Notes under the pieces: generated by a model
Told to the model about the DNA's origin: nothing
Database searches by the model: none
The model's input: the letters and a program-made list of their open reading frames with translations, nothing else
Position numbers and translations under genes: made by a program
Part shown: positions 27,863-37,034 of the stretch, piece by piece
Layout: each line of letters starts with the position of its first letter
How positions within the stretch are numbered: position 1 is the first letter of the stretch
Source of the DNA: Saccharopolyspora rhizosphaerae
GTDB taxonomy: Bacteria; Actinomycetota; Actinomycetes; Mycobacteriales; Pseudonocardiaceae
DNA: 64,000 nt
Assembly: GCF_003931915.1 (NCBI RefSeq)
Contig: NZ_RSAA01000015.1
Location: forward strand, 62,001-126,000
Reading direction: 5' to 3'

Positions 27863-29896
27863 ATGGACCACGAGAAGCGTGAGCCCTGGGCGGTGCAGCT
27901 GGGTGCGGAGAAGATCCTCGCCGCCGAGGACATGCGGGACTACGCGATCTTCGGACTGGACGCCGAAGGTCGCGTGGCCAGCTGGAACGCAGGCGCGGCC
28001 AACCTCAACGGCTACTCCTCCGAAGAGGTCATCGGCCGGCACTTCTCCCTCTTCTACCCGCCCGAGCAGGTCGCCGTCGACTACCCGAACTGGGAGCTGG
28101 GGCAGGCCGTCGAAGACGGCTTCTTCATCGACCGCGGATGGCGCGTCCGCAAGGACAGCACCCGGTTCTGGGCGCACGTGGTCATCGCAGCGCAGCGCAC
28201 ACCCGACGGCGAGCTCGACGGGTTCATCAAGGTGGTGCGCAACGAGAGCGAGGCCGCGGCTCGCGTCGAACGGACCCAGCGGCGGCTCGCGGACCTGTTC
28301 GAGCTCGCCCCCTCGGGAATCGCCCTGCTCGACGACGCGGGACGGTTCCTCGACGCCAACGGTGCGCTCTGTGACCTGCTCGACTACCGGCTCGAGGACC
28401 TGATCGGGCGCCGGGACGTCGAGGTCCTCGACCCGACCGACACCGGCGGCGGGCTGGTCGGAGGCGCGTCGCGCTCCACCGGCGAGGTGCTCGTCCCGCA
28501 CCGGGTGCTGGCCCGCTCGGACGGCTCCCTGGTGCCTTGCCAGGTACACGCCGCCGCGTCGGTCGGCGACGACGGCAGCCGCAGCTGGTTGATCATCTTC
28601 CACGACATCACCGAACAGCTCGCGCGCGCCATGACGCTGCGCTTCCAGGCCACCCACGACGAGCTCACCGGGCTGCTCAACCGGAGGGGCTTCGAGGAGC
28701 GGCTCGCCGAGCTGCTGCCTCCGGAGAAGCCCGGAAGCCTGGCCGTGCTGTTCTGCGACCTGCACAACTTCAAGCGGGTCAACGACGCCCTCGGCCACGA
28801 AGCCGGTGACGAGCTGCTGTCCAAGGTCGCCGAACGCCTCATGGACGGGCTGCCCCCGCGGTGCGAAGCGGCCCGCTTCTACGGCGACGAGTTCGTGGTG
28901 CTGTGCCGGGACATCGACGGCGACAACGACCTCCAGGAGATCGTCGAGGGCCTGCACGAGCTGTTCCACCGGGCACTTCCGCTGCGTCGCAGGCAGGTCA
29001 AGGTCACCGCGTCGATCGGCGTCAAGGTCGTCGAGGACGCCGGTGTCGAGGGCGTGGAACTGCTGCGCTCGGCGGAGTCGGCGATGCTCGACGCCCGGTT
29101 GCGGGGCCTGACGAGCACCGAGGTCGACCACGACCAGCTCACGCTGGAGCAGAACCTGCGCGATGCCATCGCTCGCGACGAGGTCGGTGTCCACTACCAG
29201 CCGATCGTCGACAACGACGACAACGTGGTCATCGCCGAGGCGCTGCTGCGCTGGGAGCACCCCGAGCTCGGGCCGCTCACGCCGGACGTGGTGCTCGCCG
29301 TCGCCTCGCGCGGGGGCATGCTCGCCGAGCTCGACACCTGCGTGCTGCGCGCGGCCTTGCGCGCGTCCACGACCTTCCGCCGGCCGGACGGCACGTCGGT
29401 GAAGGTTGCGGTGAACCTCGCCGGGCTGCGGCCGGAGCACCCGGGCTTCGCCGACGTCGTGCGCTCGGTGATCAGAGAAACCGGTGCCGAGCCGACGGAC
29501 GTGGTGCTGGAGATGGTCGAAACCGTGTTCGCGCAGCTCGAGCCGGAGCAGCGGCAGGAGATGATCGAGCTCGTCTCGGACGGGGTGCAGTTCGCCGTCG
29601 ACGACTTCGGCACCGGCTACTCCTCGCTGGCGGTCCTCAAGGAGCTGCCGACGCAGATCATCAAGCTGGACCGGATGTTCATCTCCGGCGTCGGCGAGGA
29701 GCCCGACGACCTCGGCATCGCCCGCGCCATGACGGAGCTGGCCCGCACGCTGGGCCGGATGTGCATCGCGGAAGGCGTGGAAACGGCCACGCAGCACCAG
29801 CTCCTCCGCGCGGTCTCGGTCGACGCCTACCAGGGCTTCTACTTCTCCAGGCCGCTCCCGGCGGACGACTTCCGCGCCTACCTCGCAGGCCGCTGA
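27863..29896 (+). CDS. PAS-PAS-GGDEF-EAL cyclic-di-GMP protein
   Basis: A 677-residue cytoplasmic signalling protein. PAS domains span about 20-135 and 140-255, a GGDEF domain 260-420, and an EAL domain 425-677. The GGDEF signature is YGDEF (340-344), not GGDEF or SGDEF, so cyclase activity is doubtful. The EAL side keeps EALLR (459-463), DDFGTGYSS and AEGVET, so phosphodiesterase activity is likely. No membrane helix is seen. It therefore probably degrades c-di-GMP in response to a PAS-sensed cue. Confidence 0.92.
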   Translation: MDHEKREPWAVQLGAEKILAAEDMRDYAIFGLDAEGRVASWNAGAANLNGYSSEEVIGRHFSLFYPPEQVAVDYPNWELGQAVEDGFFIDRGWRVRKDSTRFWAHVVIAAQRTPDGELDGFIKVVRNESEAAARVERTQRRLADLFELAPSGIALLDDAGRFLDANGALCDLLDYRLEDLIGRRDVEVLDPTDTGGGLVGGASRSTGEVLVPHRVLARSDGSLVPCQVHAAASVGDDGSRSWLIIFHDITEQLARAMTLRFQATHDELTGLLNRRGFEERLAELLPPEKPGSLAVLFCDLHNFKRVNDALGHEAGDELLSKVAERLMDGLPPRCEAARFYGDEFVVLCRDIDGDNDLQEIVEGLHELFHRALPLRRRQVKVTASIGVKVVEDAGVEGVELLRSAESAMLDARLRGLTSTEVDHDQLTLEQNLRDAIARDEVGVHYQPIVDNDDNVVIAEALLRWEHPELGPLTPDVVLAVASRGGMLAELDTCVLRAALRASTTFRRPDGTSVKVAVNLAGLRPEHPGFADVVRSVIRETGAEPTDVVLEMVETVFAQLEPEQRQEMIELVSDGVQFAVDDFGTGYSSLAVLKELPTQIIKLDRMFISGVGEEPDDLGIARAMTELARTLGRMCIAEGVETATQHQLLRAVSVDAYQGFYFSRPLPADDFRAYLAGR

Positions 29897-30184
29897 CCCG
29901 CCGGACCGCCACCGGACCTCGCAGCGGGAACGGCGGTGGAGAACCCGCCCGCCGGTGGAGAGCAGCTCCGTGCTGTGTGGAGTGTCGACACGACGTGCCG
30001 CGGAGCGCGCACTGCTTGAGAGTCAGCGGACGGCGTCGGCGCCGGACATCCCCGACGAGACCGGCACCGACGCGCGTCCTCCCCCCTCACCATGGACCCT
30101 CGGCGCGGCGGACATCCGGAAGGCGCGCTCTTCTCTTCCAGACAGTCTTCTTCCGAGGATTCTTCTTGTACGGAAGGTATATAG

Positions 30185-30560
30185 GCGCTGCAGCGCCCGC
30201 AAGGCTTGATCGTGATCTGTGGGACGAACCACCAGCGGAGGCTCTGCACGGGTCGACCGTGGTTCCTGGCCTGGGAGAAGGGCAACCGTGCGGATTGGAG
30301 GCGTCGGCGGGGGCGGAGGCGCTGGTAAAACGTGCCGACTCCGGTGCCAGGAGGGGGGAGCTGGCGTCCGGCCAGGTCTCGGGCGAGCTCTTCGCTCGGC
30401 GAAGAGGGGGACAACTGCTCGCCCGGGTGCCCTGGGGTCGGGGCTTTCAGCGCCGTCGCCGGGCGCGTCCAATCCGCACGGCTCGGTCCTCGGCTGCCAG
30501 CGCGGAGCGCGAGCCGGACCGATCGACACCTCCCGGAGTCCAAGATCAGAACCTCGTCGC
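30185..30560 (+). ncRNA. candidate rod-like structured RNA (6S/Ms1-like shape), unassigned
   Basis: This part of a 770-base gap holds several nested perfect stems on one axis. They are 30286-30299 with 30468-30481 (14 bp), GGCGCTG 30318-30324 with CAGCGCC 30448-30454, CGGGCGAG with CTCGCCCG near 30380-30387/30418-30425, and CTCTTCG with CGAAGAG inside. CCAGG and CCTGG flank the third stem. A TATATA box (30178-30183) precedes it. The extended hairpin with internal loops recalls 6S or mycobacterial Ms1 RNA, but no sequence match is claimed. The strand is a guess from the TATA box, and the ends are approximate. Confidence 0.5.
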
Positions 30561-30663
30561 GCAGAAGCTAACAAGTTCTCTTCTGTCGTGCAAGATAATT
30601 GCCGTAGAACATCCGGACTTCCGAGTACTCCGGTTCCCGTTGCGGGTGGGGAACCCCCTGCTC

Positions 30664-31170
30664 ATGCTGAGCAGCGTGAAGACGCGGCTGGTCCCGCTCG
30701 GCGGGTGCGCAGCGCTGCTCGTCGCAGCGAGCGCGTGCACGATCAACATCGTGCCGCCGGGAGCCACGCCGCCGCCGGCTCCCGCCCCTGCCACCGCGCC
30801 GCCGCAGGCGCCGACGGTGGCGCCGCCGACCGCGGTCGAGCAGCAGGAGACCGTGCGGACCACGGACGACTGCCGGGAACTGCGGCGGTCGGGCATGAGC
30901 TTCACCGACGTCGTCCAGTACTGGTACGGCTTGGGCAGTCCCGTGGACATGGACGACGACCGCGACGGGATCCCGTGCGAGACGATCTACGGCGAGAAGA
31001 ACGGCCCCTCCACCACACCGCGGACGCCGACCCACGACTGCGCGACCTTGCAGGCCCAGGGCATGTCCTTCGCCGAGGTCACCGACTACTGGTACGGACT
31101 CGGGTCACCGTCGGACATGGACGACGACTCCGACGGCATCCCGTGCGAAACCATCTACGGCGATCGCTAG
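30664..31170 (+). CDS. lipoprotein with two DxDxDG (excalibur-like) repeats
   Basis: A 168-residue secreted protein. The signal peptide ends in LLVAASAC, a lipobox-like site, followed by a proline/alanine linker. Two copies of a ~45-residue repeat follow: MSFTDVVQYWYGLGSPVDMD and MSFAEVTDYWYGLGSPSDMD, each ending in DGIPCETIYG. The DxDxDGxxCE pattern is that of excalibur calcium-binding domains. The protein is likely anchored on the outer face of the membrane; its partner is unknown. The internal ATG at 30664 is the first with a signal peptide behind it. Confidence 0.83.
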   Translation: MLSSVKTRLVPLGGCAALLVAASACTINIVPPGATPPPAPAPATAPPQAPTVAPPTAVEQQETVRTTDDCRELRRSGMSFTDVVQYWYGLGSPVDMDDDRDGIPCETIYGEKNGPSTTPRTPTHDCATLQAQGMSFAEVTDYWYGLGSPSDMDDDSDGIPCETIYGDR

Positions 31171-31252
31171 GCGAGAAGCGCTGCGCGCTCGGGCGATGTG
31201 ACCGTGGACGCAGGGGGCACCACGCGAACCTACGGGTGCGTAACCTTCACGA

Positions 31253-31990
31253 ATGGCTGAAATCGTCTATCCGCCCGTCATCCTGGCGGCGAAGGCCATG
31301 TTCCGCGTGCTGGACAACCGGCTGCGTGTGACGGGCACCGAGCACATCCCGCGCACCGGAGGCGCGGTGATCGCCTGCAACCACGTCAGCTACCTCGATT
31401 TCATCTTCTGCGGTCTGGGCGCCCAGCCGGCTGAGCGGCTGGTGCGCTTCATGGCCAAGAAGGAAGTCTTCGACAACAAGATCGCCGGGCCGCTGATGCG
31501 CGGCATGCACCACATCCCGGTGGACCGGACCGCGGGCCGCGAGTCCTACGACGAAGCGGTGCGCCGGCTGCGCGCGGGCGAGGTCGTGGGTGTGTTCCCC
31601 GAGGCGACCATCAGCCGGTCGTTCGGCGTCAAGCCCATCAAGTCCGGCGCGGTCCGGATGGCCGCCGAGGCCGGGGTGCCCGTCGTGCCCATGGCCCTGT
31701 GGGGCACGCACCGGTTGTGGACGAAGGGCAGGCCGCGCACGCTCACCAAGCGCCACCTGCCCATCCACATCCACGCGGGCGAGCCGTTCTGGCCGACTCC
31801 GCAGGACGACGCGGACGTGCTCACCGAGGACCTCCGCTCCCGGATGTCGACAATCCTCGACGGGCTCCAGGCCGACTACCCCGAGGAACCGGCGAGCGAG
31901 GACGAGCGCTGGTGGCTGCCCGCCCACCTCGGCGGCACCGCCCCGACACCGGAGGAAGCCGCGGTCCTCGACAGCCGCTCCAAGGAGTGA
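31253..31990 (+). CDS. 1-acyl-glycerol-3-phosphate acyltransferase (PlsC-like)
   Basis: A 245-residue acyltransferase. The catalytic HxxxxD motif is NHVSYLD, followed by FMAKKEVFDNKIAGPLMRG, a FPEATIS block (PEGT-like) and VPVVPMALWGTHRLW. It adds the second acyl chain in phosphatidic acid synthesis or acylates a related lipid. The gene appears monocistronic. Confidence 0.9.
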   Translation: MAEIVYPPVILAAKAMFRVLDNRLRVTGTEHIPRTGGAVIACNHVSYLDFIFCGLGAQPAERLVRFMAKKEVFDNKIAGPLMRGMHHIPVDRTAGRESYDEAVRRLRAGEVVGVFPEATISRSFGVKPIKSGAVRMAAEAGVPVVPMALWGTHRLWTKGRPRTLTKRHLPIHIHAGEPFWPTPQDDADVLTEDLRSRMSTILDGLQADYPEEPASEDERWWLPAHLGGTAPTPEEAAVLDSRSKE

Positions 31991-32157
31991 TCACTGGTGG
32001 CGTGCGGTGCAGGTGCGGGTGTGCCGCTCCTCGAGCACCTCGGCGGCGGTGCCGGGTGAGTCCCACCGCCTGAAGCAGCGGCTCCGCGCACCACCTGGAC
32101 GTGCAGCCACGGGAGTTGAGGCCGGTCACCGGGTGTGCGGTGACCGGCCGTCGCGGC

Positions 32158-32549
32158 TCAGGACGAGCAGTCGACGTTGGCCGCGTTGCCGCTGCGGACG
32201 CGGACCTCGACCATGGACGCGGTGTTCTTGGGCCACTTGACCTCGCCCACCCCGCGCGTCCCGCAGCCCAGCGACTGCCACTCGTCCGGGTTGGACGCCT
32301 TGCCCATCCGCGCCACCACGCACGCGCACTGGTTGGTGTCGACCTGCACGTTCCAGGTGATCCGCAGCGTGCCGTCCCAGCCGCTGGCCGGACTGGTGCA
32401 GGAGCACTCCTTCGAGATCGGTCCCCACTTGCCCGGGAACCCGTTCGTCCGGCTCCTGCAGATCGCTGCGGACCCGGGGTCGCGAAGAAGGCTGCCGAGA
32501 GCAGCGACATCAGCGCGGCCATCACCAGCGCGGTCGAGGTCGTCCTCAT
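32158..32549 (-). pseudogene. secreted cysteine-rich protein gene with frameshift
   Basis: A signal peptide is read from ATG 32549 (MRTTSTALVMAALMSLLSAA), but the mature part, from about AICRSRTNGFPGKWG to the stop after NAANVDCSS, is in another frame. The change occurs near the CCCGGGG run at 32473-32479; one extra base there would join them as FATPGSAAICRSR. The mature part has seven cysteines, a typical small exported protein. It is either a true frameshift or a sequencing slip. Function unknown. Confidence 0.6.
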
Positions 32550-32758
32550 GAGCGCACTCGCTCTCGGTCAACGGTCGGGATCCGCCGGTGGGCTGAGACC
32601 GCCGGCGGAACCGAGACTGTGCAGACCGCAGATGACCAGCAACCGGAAGTCGATGTCCGCCGCCACCGCGCTGTGTCCACGGCCAATTCCGGTGACCGTC
32701 GGAGCATCTCAGCGGTGGTGCACTCGTGTGCCGTGCGCGGTGTCGCCACCGAGGTCGG

Positions 32759-33964
32759 TCACCAGGTCACCGGGAGCGACGTGACCCCTCCGGTGATGGT
32801 CGGGCGGACCTCCAGCTCGTCCACGTCCTTCGCCAGCCGCAGACCGGGGAGGCGACGGGCGAGCGTCTCGAAGACGATCCGCAGCTCGGTGCGCGCGAGG
32901 CTGGCGCCGATGCAGAAGTGCGCCCCGTGGCCGAAACCCAGGTGGGTGCGCTCCTCGCGGTCCGGGTTGAACGTCTCCGCGTCGGCGTAGGCGGAGTCGT
33001 CGCGGTTCGCCGAGTTGATCGACAGGACCACGGCCTCGCCGCGCCGGATCGTCACGTCGGCGATCTCGACGTCGGTGTGCGCGTAGCGCAGCAGGCCGAG
33101 GTCTCCCGGCGCGCCCAGTCGCATGATCTCCTCGACCGTCCGGTTGACCCGACCACCCGGGTCGGCGGTCAGCGACCTCCAGTGCTCGGGCCGCGTGAGC
33201 AGGAACAGGGTCCCGAGGCCGATCCGGTTGACCGTGGTCTCGTGACCGGCGAAGAGCAGTCCGACGCACAGCCGGATCATCTCGTCGTAGTCGTAATCCT
33301 CGTCCTCGTCCTGCGCGCGCACGAGGTCGGAGATCACGTCTTCGCCCAGGTCATCGCGCTTCGACTCGGCCAAGCCCGTCATGTAGGCGTTGAACTCTGC
33401 CCGCGCTCGGTGCGGATCGTCGTCGGCGGCGAGGGTCGCCATCCGGCTCGACAGCGAGTGGAAGAGCTCGCGGTCGCTCTCCGGCACACCGAGCAGTTGG
33501 CAGATGACCGCGACCGGCAGCGGGAAGGCCAGCCCGGCGTGCAGGTCGACGACCCCGCCAGCCTGGTGCTCGGCGATGAGCTGGTCGATGTAGCCGTCGA
33601 CCAGCTGCTGCACGTGATCAGTGAGCATCCGCATCCGCTTCGCGGAGAACGCGGGGGTCAGCAGGCGGCGCATGCGGGTGTGGTCGGCTTCTTCGGTCTC
33701 GAAGTTGCCCGTCGGGCCGTCTTGCACCGCGGCGGTCGACACCCGCGACGCACGCTCCGGTTCGGGATGCGAGCGACCGAACCGCTTGTCGCCCAACAGC
33801 TGCCGGACCTCGTCGTAACGTGTGACGAGCCAGGCGGGGTCGCCGGCCGGGGTGGTGACCGGTGCGACCGGAGCCTCCCGCCGCAGCACCTCGTACAGCG
33901 GAGCGAGATCGAGCACGTTCGGCCTTTCGAAGGGCAGCTGCGGGCGCTCGGCGACAGTACTCAT
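32759..33964 (-). CDS. cytochrome P450 (CYP105/107-like)
   Basis: A 401-residue soluble P450. It has AGHETT at 239-244, EEIMR at 278-282, and the heme loop FGHGAHFCIGASLAR with Cys351. This is the pattern of the large actinomycete CYP105/107 group that hydroxylates secondary metabolites and xenobiotics. No ferredoxin or reductase gene is next to it. It is divergent from a TetR regulator, with a perfect 8+3+8 palindrome between, which probably controls it. Confidence 0.9.
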   Translation of the reverse strand: MSTVAERPQLPFERPNVLDLAPLYEVLRREAPVAPVTTPAGDPAWLVTRYDEVRQLLGDKRFGRSHPEPERASRVSTAAVQDGPTGNFETEEADHTRMRRLLTPAFSAKRMRMLTDHVQQLVDGYIDQLIAEHQAGGVVDLHAGLAFPLPVAVICQLLGVPESDRELFHSLSSRMATLAADDDPHRARAEFNAYMTGLAESKRDDLGEDVISDLVRAQDEDEDYDYDEMIRLCVGLLFAGHETTVNRIGLGTLFLLTRPEHWRSLTADPGGRVNRTVEEIMRLGAPGDLGLLRYAHTDVEIADVTIRRGEAVVLSINSANRDDSAYADAETFNPDREERTHLGFGHGAHFCIGASLARTELRIVFETLARRLPGLRLAKDVDELEVRPTITGGVTSLPVTW

Positions 33965-33985
33965 GGCACTCCTCGGTGCGATTTA

Positions 33986-34004
33986 ATTGGCAGGCACTGC
34001 CAAT
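33986..34004. promoter_or_regulatory. perfect palindrome between P450 and TetR genes
   Basis: ATTGGCAG (33986-33993) and CTGCCAAT (33997-34004) form perfect arms with a 3-base centre, 22 bases before the P450 start and about 60 before the regulator. It is the likely TetR operator. Confidence 0.75.
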
Positions 34005-34062
34005 AATGTTGCGGCGTCTAGGGTGTGTCAACACAGATCGGCGAGCCAAGAGGGAGGTCCCC

Positions 34063-34698
34063 GTGGCAGAGCGCCCTCGCCGCGGCCGCCCACCGGCCAG
34101 CGAGCAGCAAAGACAGCAGCAGCGGCTGGACATCTCCCGCCACGCGGTGGCGTTGTTCCGCCAGCACGGGGTGTCGGGGACGTCGGGCGAGCAGATCGCC
34201 CGCGCCGCGGGCATCTCCGAGCGGACGCTGTGGCGTTGCTTCCGCAGCAAGGAGGCCTGCGTCGAACCGCTGCTGTCGAAGTCGATCGACGCGTTCCGGG
34301 CCGTGCTGCGCACCTGGCCGCCCGAAGTCGAGCTCGCCGAGCACCTCCGCGCTGCCTACACGCCCGTCCTCGACGGAGCCGAGGACATCGAGGCGGTGCT
34401 CGCGGTCATCCGCATGACCCACGACGAACCGGCGCTGCGCGCCACCTACCTGGTCCTCCGCGAACGCGCCGAACCGGCCTTCGCCGAAGTGCTCGCTGCG
34501 CGCATGGGGCTGCCGGCCGACAGCCTCGAGGTCCGGATGCAAGCGGCCGCGACCAGCGCGGCCCTCCGCGAGGCCACCGACGACCTCGTCACCTCGACCA
34601 CCGCCGACGGCATCCCGCCCGCCGTCCTCCAGGAGCACCGGGAGCACGTCGCGGACGCCCTCCGCCGCCTCACCCACCCACCGGCCCCGTCGATCTGA
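34063..34698 (+). CDS. TetR-family regulator, divergent from the second P450
   Basis: A 211-residue TetR protein. After a basic N-terminus it shows RLDISRHAVALFRQHGVSGT and RAAGISERTLWRCFRSKEAC. The GTG start has AGGGAGGT five bases upstream, so the longer frame from 33862 is rejected. The palindrome upstream is its likely target. The C-terminal ligand domain resembles other acyl- or drug-responsive members; the ligand is unknown. Confidence 0.87.
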   Translation: MAERPRRGRPPASEQQRQQQRLDISRHAVALFRQHGVSGTSGEQIARAAGISERTLWRCFRSKEACVEPLLSKSIDAFRAVLRTWPPEVELAEHLRAAYTPVLDGAEDIEAVLAVIRMTHDEPALRATYLVLRERAEPAFAEVLAARMGLPADSLEVRMQAAATSAALREATDDLVTSTTADGIPPAVLQEHREHVADALRRLTHPPAPSI

Positions 34699-34832
34699 CC
34701 GAGCGTCGAGGGCTTGGCGGCCTACGCACATCTGCGTAGCGCAGGTGCCGCGCCGCTGCGGACGACTTCGGCGGTCGCGCACCGGAGCATCTCCAGCACC
34801 AGGTGCGACAGGCGACTTCTCGGGGAGCTCCC

Positions 34833-35378
34833 ATGACCGCCACCCAGCAGACCCAGCAGACGCGGACCTTCCGGCTACCGGCACGTGCCCGCCGCGCGGT
34901 GCTCCTGCTGCACGTCGTCGCCGGTGTGGGCTGGTTCGGGATCGCAGCGGTGACGTTCGTGCTCACGCTCGCGATGCTGACCCGCTCCGACTCCGCCGTC
35001 GTCCGCGCGGGTTACGAGTTCCACGAACTGCTCATCGCGTCCCTCGCCCGCCCGGCGTCGCTGATCACCTTGGGCACCGGGCTCGTCCTCAGCACCGGCA
35101 CGAAGTGGGGGATCGCTCAGCACTACTGGCCGTTGGTCAAGCTGGTGCTGACCGTCGCCACGATCGCGATCACCGCCAGCCTCGCGCCGGGCTGGATCGC
35201 GACTGCGGCACGCCTCTCCAGCGGCTCCGTCGACAGCGCGCAGGTCAACCTCGTGGGCATGGCCGCGTTCCACCTCCTCACGGTCGGCGCCGCCACTTGG
35301 CTGTCGATCTACAAGCCCGGTGGGCGCACCCGCTGGGCAGCGCGCACCCGATCGCCGTCGGTGCAAGGCCGCCGCTGA
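34833..35378 (+). CDS. integral membrane protein, DUF2269-like
   Basis: A 181-residue protein with four membrane helices. It starts RRAVLLLHVVAGVGWFGIAA and has a charged loop and Gly/Ala-rich helices such as LVKLVLTVATIAITASLAPG. The length and pattern recall small DUF2269-type proteins, which resemble heme- or quinone-linked four-helix membrane proteins. The ATG follows GGGGAG. Isolated gene; function unknown. Confidence 0.72.
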   Translation: MTATQQTQQTRTFRLPARARRAVLLLHVVAGVGWFGIAAVTFVLTLAMLTRSDSAVVRAGYEFHELLIASLARPASLITLGTGLVLSTGTKWGIAQHYWPLVKLVLTVATIAITASLAPGWIATAARLSSGSVDSAQVNLVGMAAFHLLTVGAATWLSIYKPGGRTRWAARTRSPSVQGRR

Positions 35379-35977
35379 CCTGCGCCGCCACCGCTGCGCT
35401 GCGACCCGGTGGTGTCACGATTCGCATCACCACGTGAGCGACAACTCCTCCGGTTCTGTTCGTTGAACCAGGTGCCGGAGGCGTATCCGAACAACGAAAC
35501 ACACGTGACCAGCGGTGTTTTCGATTCTTACCCGAATTTCAACCATTTCTCCCCCCGGGGGCAGTGGTCGCTCAACGCGTAGTGGGGCGTGTTCGGAAGG
35601 GTGAAAATTCGCCCCACTCCGGTGGTTGAGGAACACTTCCGCGTGCCGATCACCGACATGAGGGGAAAATCGGTGATTGACACCGTTTCCGCAGGTGACG
35701 AGGGCCCTATGGAAGGATGTTCAGAGGTTTGCCACCGGTTCTCACCGGTAGCGCGGAGTTGTCGAGTTCGCCTTGTCGCAGCGTCCTCGAGCACGCGCTC
35801 GTGTTCGCGTGCTCACTTGAACACGCAATGCATTGTTGGGCTGCACAGCCCACCGTAACGCTTCGCCCGTGAGGACGATAGTGAAGATGAATCGCATGCG
35901 TGAAATCACGATATGTAGCAACGTGGGTTCCCTGTGCGGCCACACGGGTGACGTTGTGTTCGGAGTAAGGAGTGCTG
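35379..35977. other. non-coding gap with inverted repeats
   Basis: About 600 bases without a supported gene. It contains a 9-bp perfect hairpin AGTGGGGCG/CGCCCCACT (35581-35589, 35610-35618) and an inverted repeat CGTGTTC/GAACACG (35800-35806, 35819-35825), which could be a regulator site for the small gene downstream. Confidence 0.5.
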
Positions 35978-36223
35978 GTGGCCAGCCACGATGACACGGC
36001 CTTGTCCTACCTCTACGGACGCTTTTCCTTCGCCCGGCAGATGATGACCGACCCGGACTGCAGCCGTGAGAGCCGCCGGGACTGGGCGATGCGCGCCGAA
36101 GAGCTGCGCCAATGCCTCCGGAACCTGGAGCAGTGGCGTGCCGAGGAAGTGGGCAGCCGCTACGAGAGCGACGACGTCACGGCGATGGAGATCCTCCCGC
36201 CCAGGGAGTTCGCCTACTACTGA
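35978..36223 (+). CDS. small actinomycete conserved hypothetical protein
   Basis: An 81-residue charged, helical protein with no recognised domain; it begins ASHDDTALSYLYGRFSFARQ and ends LPPREFAYY. The GTG at 35978 has AAGGAG five bases before it; an earlier GTG at 35972 overlaps that site and is less likely. No cysteines or membrane segments. Confidence 0.65.
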   Translation: MASHDDTALSYLYGRFSFARQMMTDPDCSRESRRDWAMRAEELRQCLRNLEQWRAEEVGSRYESDDVTAMEILPPREFAYY

Positions 36224-36333
36224 CCGAAGGAGCGGCGGTCAGACGGACGTGGAGCCCGCAGGACACGCGGGAGGAGACCAGCGTGTGGAACTGGCCTCCT
36301 ACCCGATCCGCGAACAGCGGAGAGCGAGGTCGC

Positions 36334-36942
36334 TCAGGCGGGCGCCGGCCCCGCGTGCGGTGGCGGGGGAGCGGACGCTGCGGCACCGTGCGGCCGGGCT
36401 TGGAGCGCGCGGGTGGCCGCGATCGCGCCGTAGACGATCAGCCAGAACCCGAGCAGGTAGGTCATGGTCACCAGACCGAGGCCCGGGTAGATGAGCAGCG
36501 CGATGCCCGCGAGCACGCTCAGCGCGCCGGACGCGATCGCCCAGCCACGACCGGGCACGTCGTGCCCTGCGATCGAGTGGAACGTCTCGATGAGTCCGCC
36601 GACGATCCAGAACATCCCCAGCACCAGCGGGAACACCAGCGCCGCTTCCGCGGGGTTCCGGAGCACCGCGACACCGGCGAGGACGGCGAGGACGGCGAGG
36701 AGCAGGTGCACGACGGCTCCGTCGCGCGTGCTCAGCGCGCGGACGAACCAGAAGACACCGCCGATGAGCAGCTGCACCCCGAAGACGATCGAGATGATCT
36801 CGATGGTCGGTCCCGGAGCCACCAGCGCTGCGATCCCGGCCAGCAGCGTCAGGACACCGAAGGCGAGCAACCAGCCCCAAGAGCGCCCCACCCGGCCCAA
36901 CGGTTCACCGGCGGACGTGCCCGCTGCTCGTGCGTTCGACAT
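36334..36942 (-). CDS. HdeD-family membrane protein
   Basis: A 202-residue protein with six membrane helices and the paired pattern of HdeD/DUF308 proteins: LLAFGVLTLLAGIAALVAPG, LGMFWIVGGLIETFHS, then ASGALSVLAGIALLIYPGLG. HdeD in enterobacteria is linked to acid resistance; in actinomycetes the role is unproven. The ATG follows GCGAGGTG. It lies about 90 bp from the end of the AI-2E-type gene on the same strand and may share its transcript. Confidence 0.82.
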   Translation of the reverse strand: MSNARAAGTSAGEPLGRVGRSWGWLLAFGVLTLLAGIAALVAPGPTIEIISIVFGVQLLIGGVFWFVRALSTRDGAVVHLLLAVLAVLAGVAVLRNPAEAALVFPLVLGMFWIVGGLIETFHSIAGHDVPGRGWAIASGALSVLAGIALLIYPGLGLVTMTYLLGFWLIVYGAIAATRALQARPHGAAASAPPPPHAGPAPA

Positions 36943-37034
36943 GCGCACCTCGCAGGAGAAGTTCGGACGGACAGCCTCAGGTTGCGAGCAGCGCACCTGC
37001 CCTCCCAGGGTCGAAAGACCTCAGGGTTGGACGC

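Noticed and set aside
29955-30575. Several open frames on both strands across the structured region
   Set aside because: No ribosome sites, Arg/Pro-rich composition and conflict with the nested stems; treated as non-coding.
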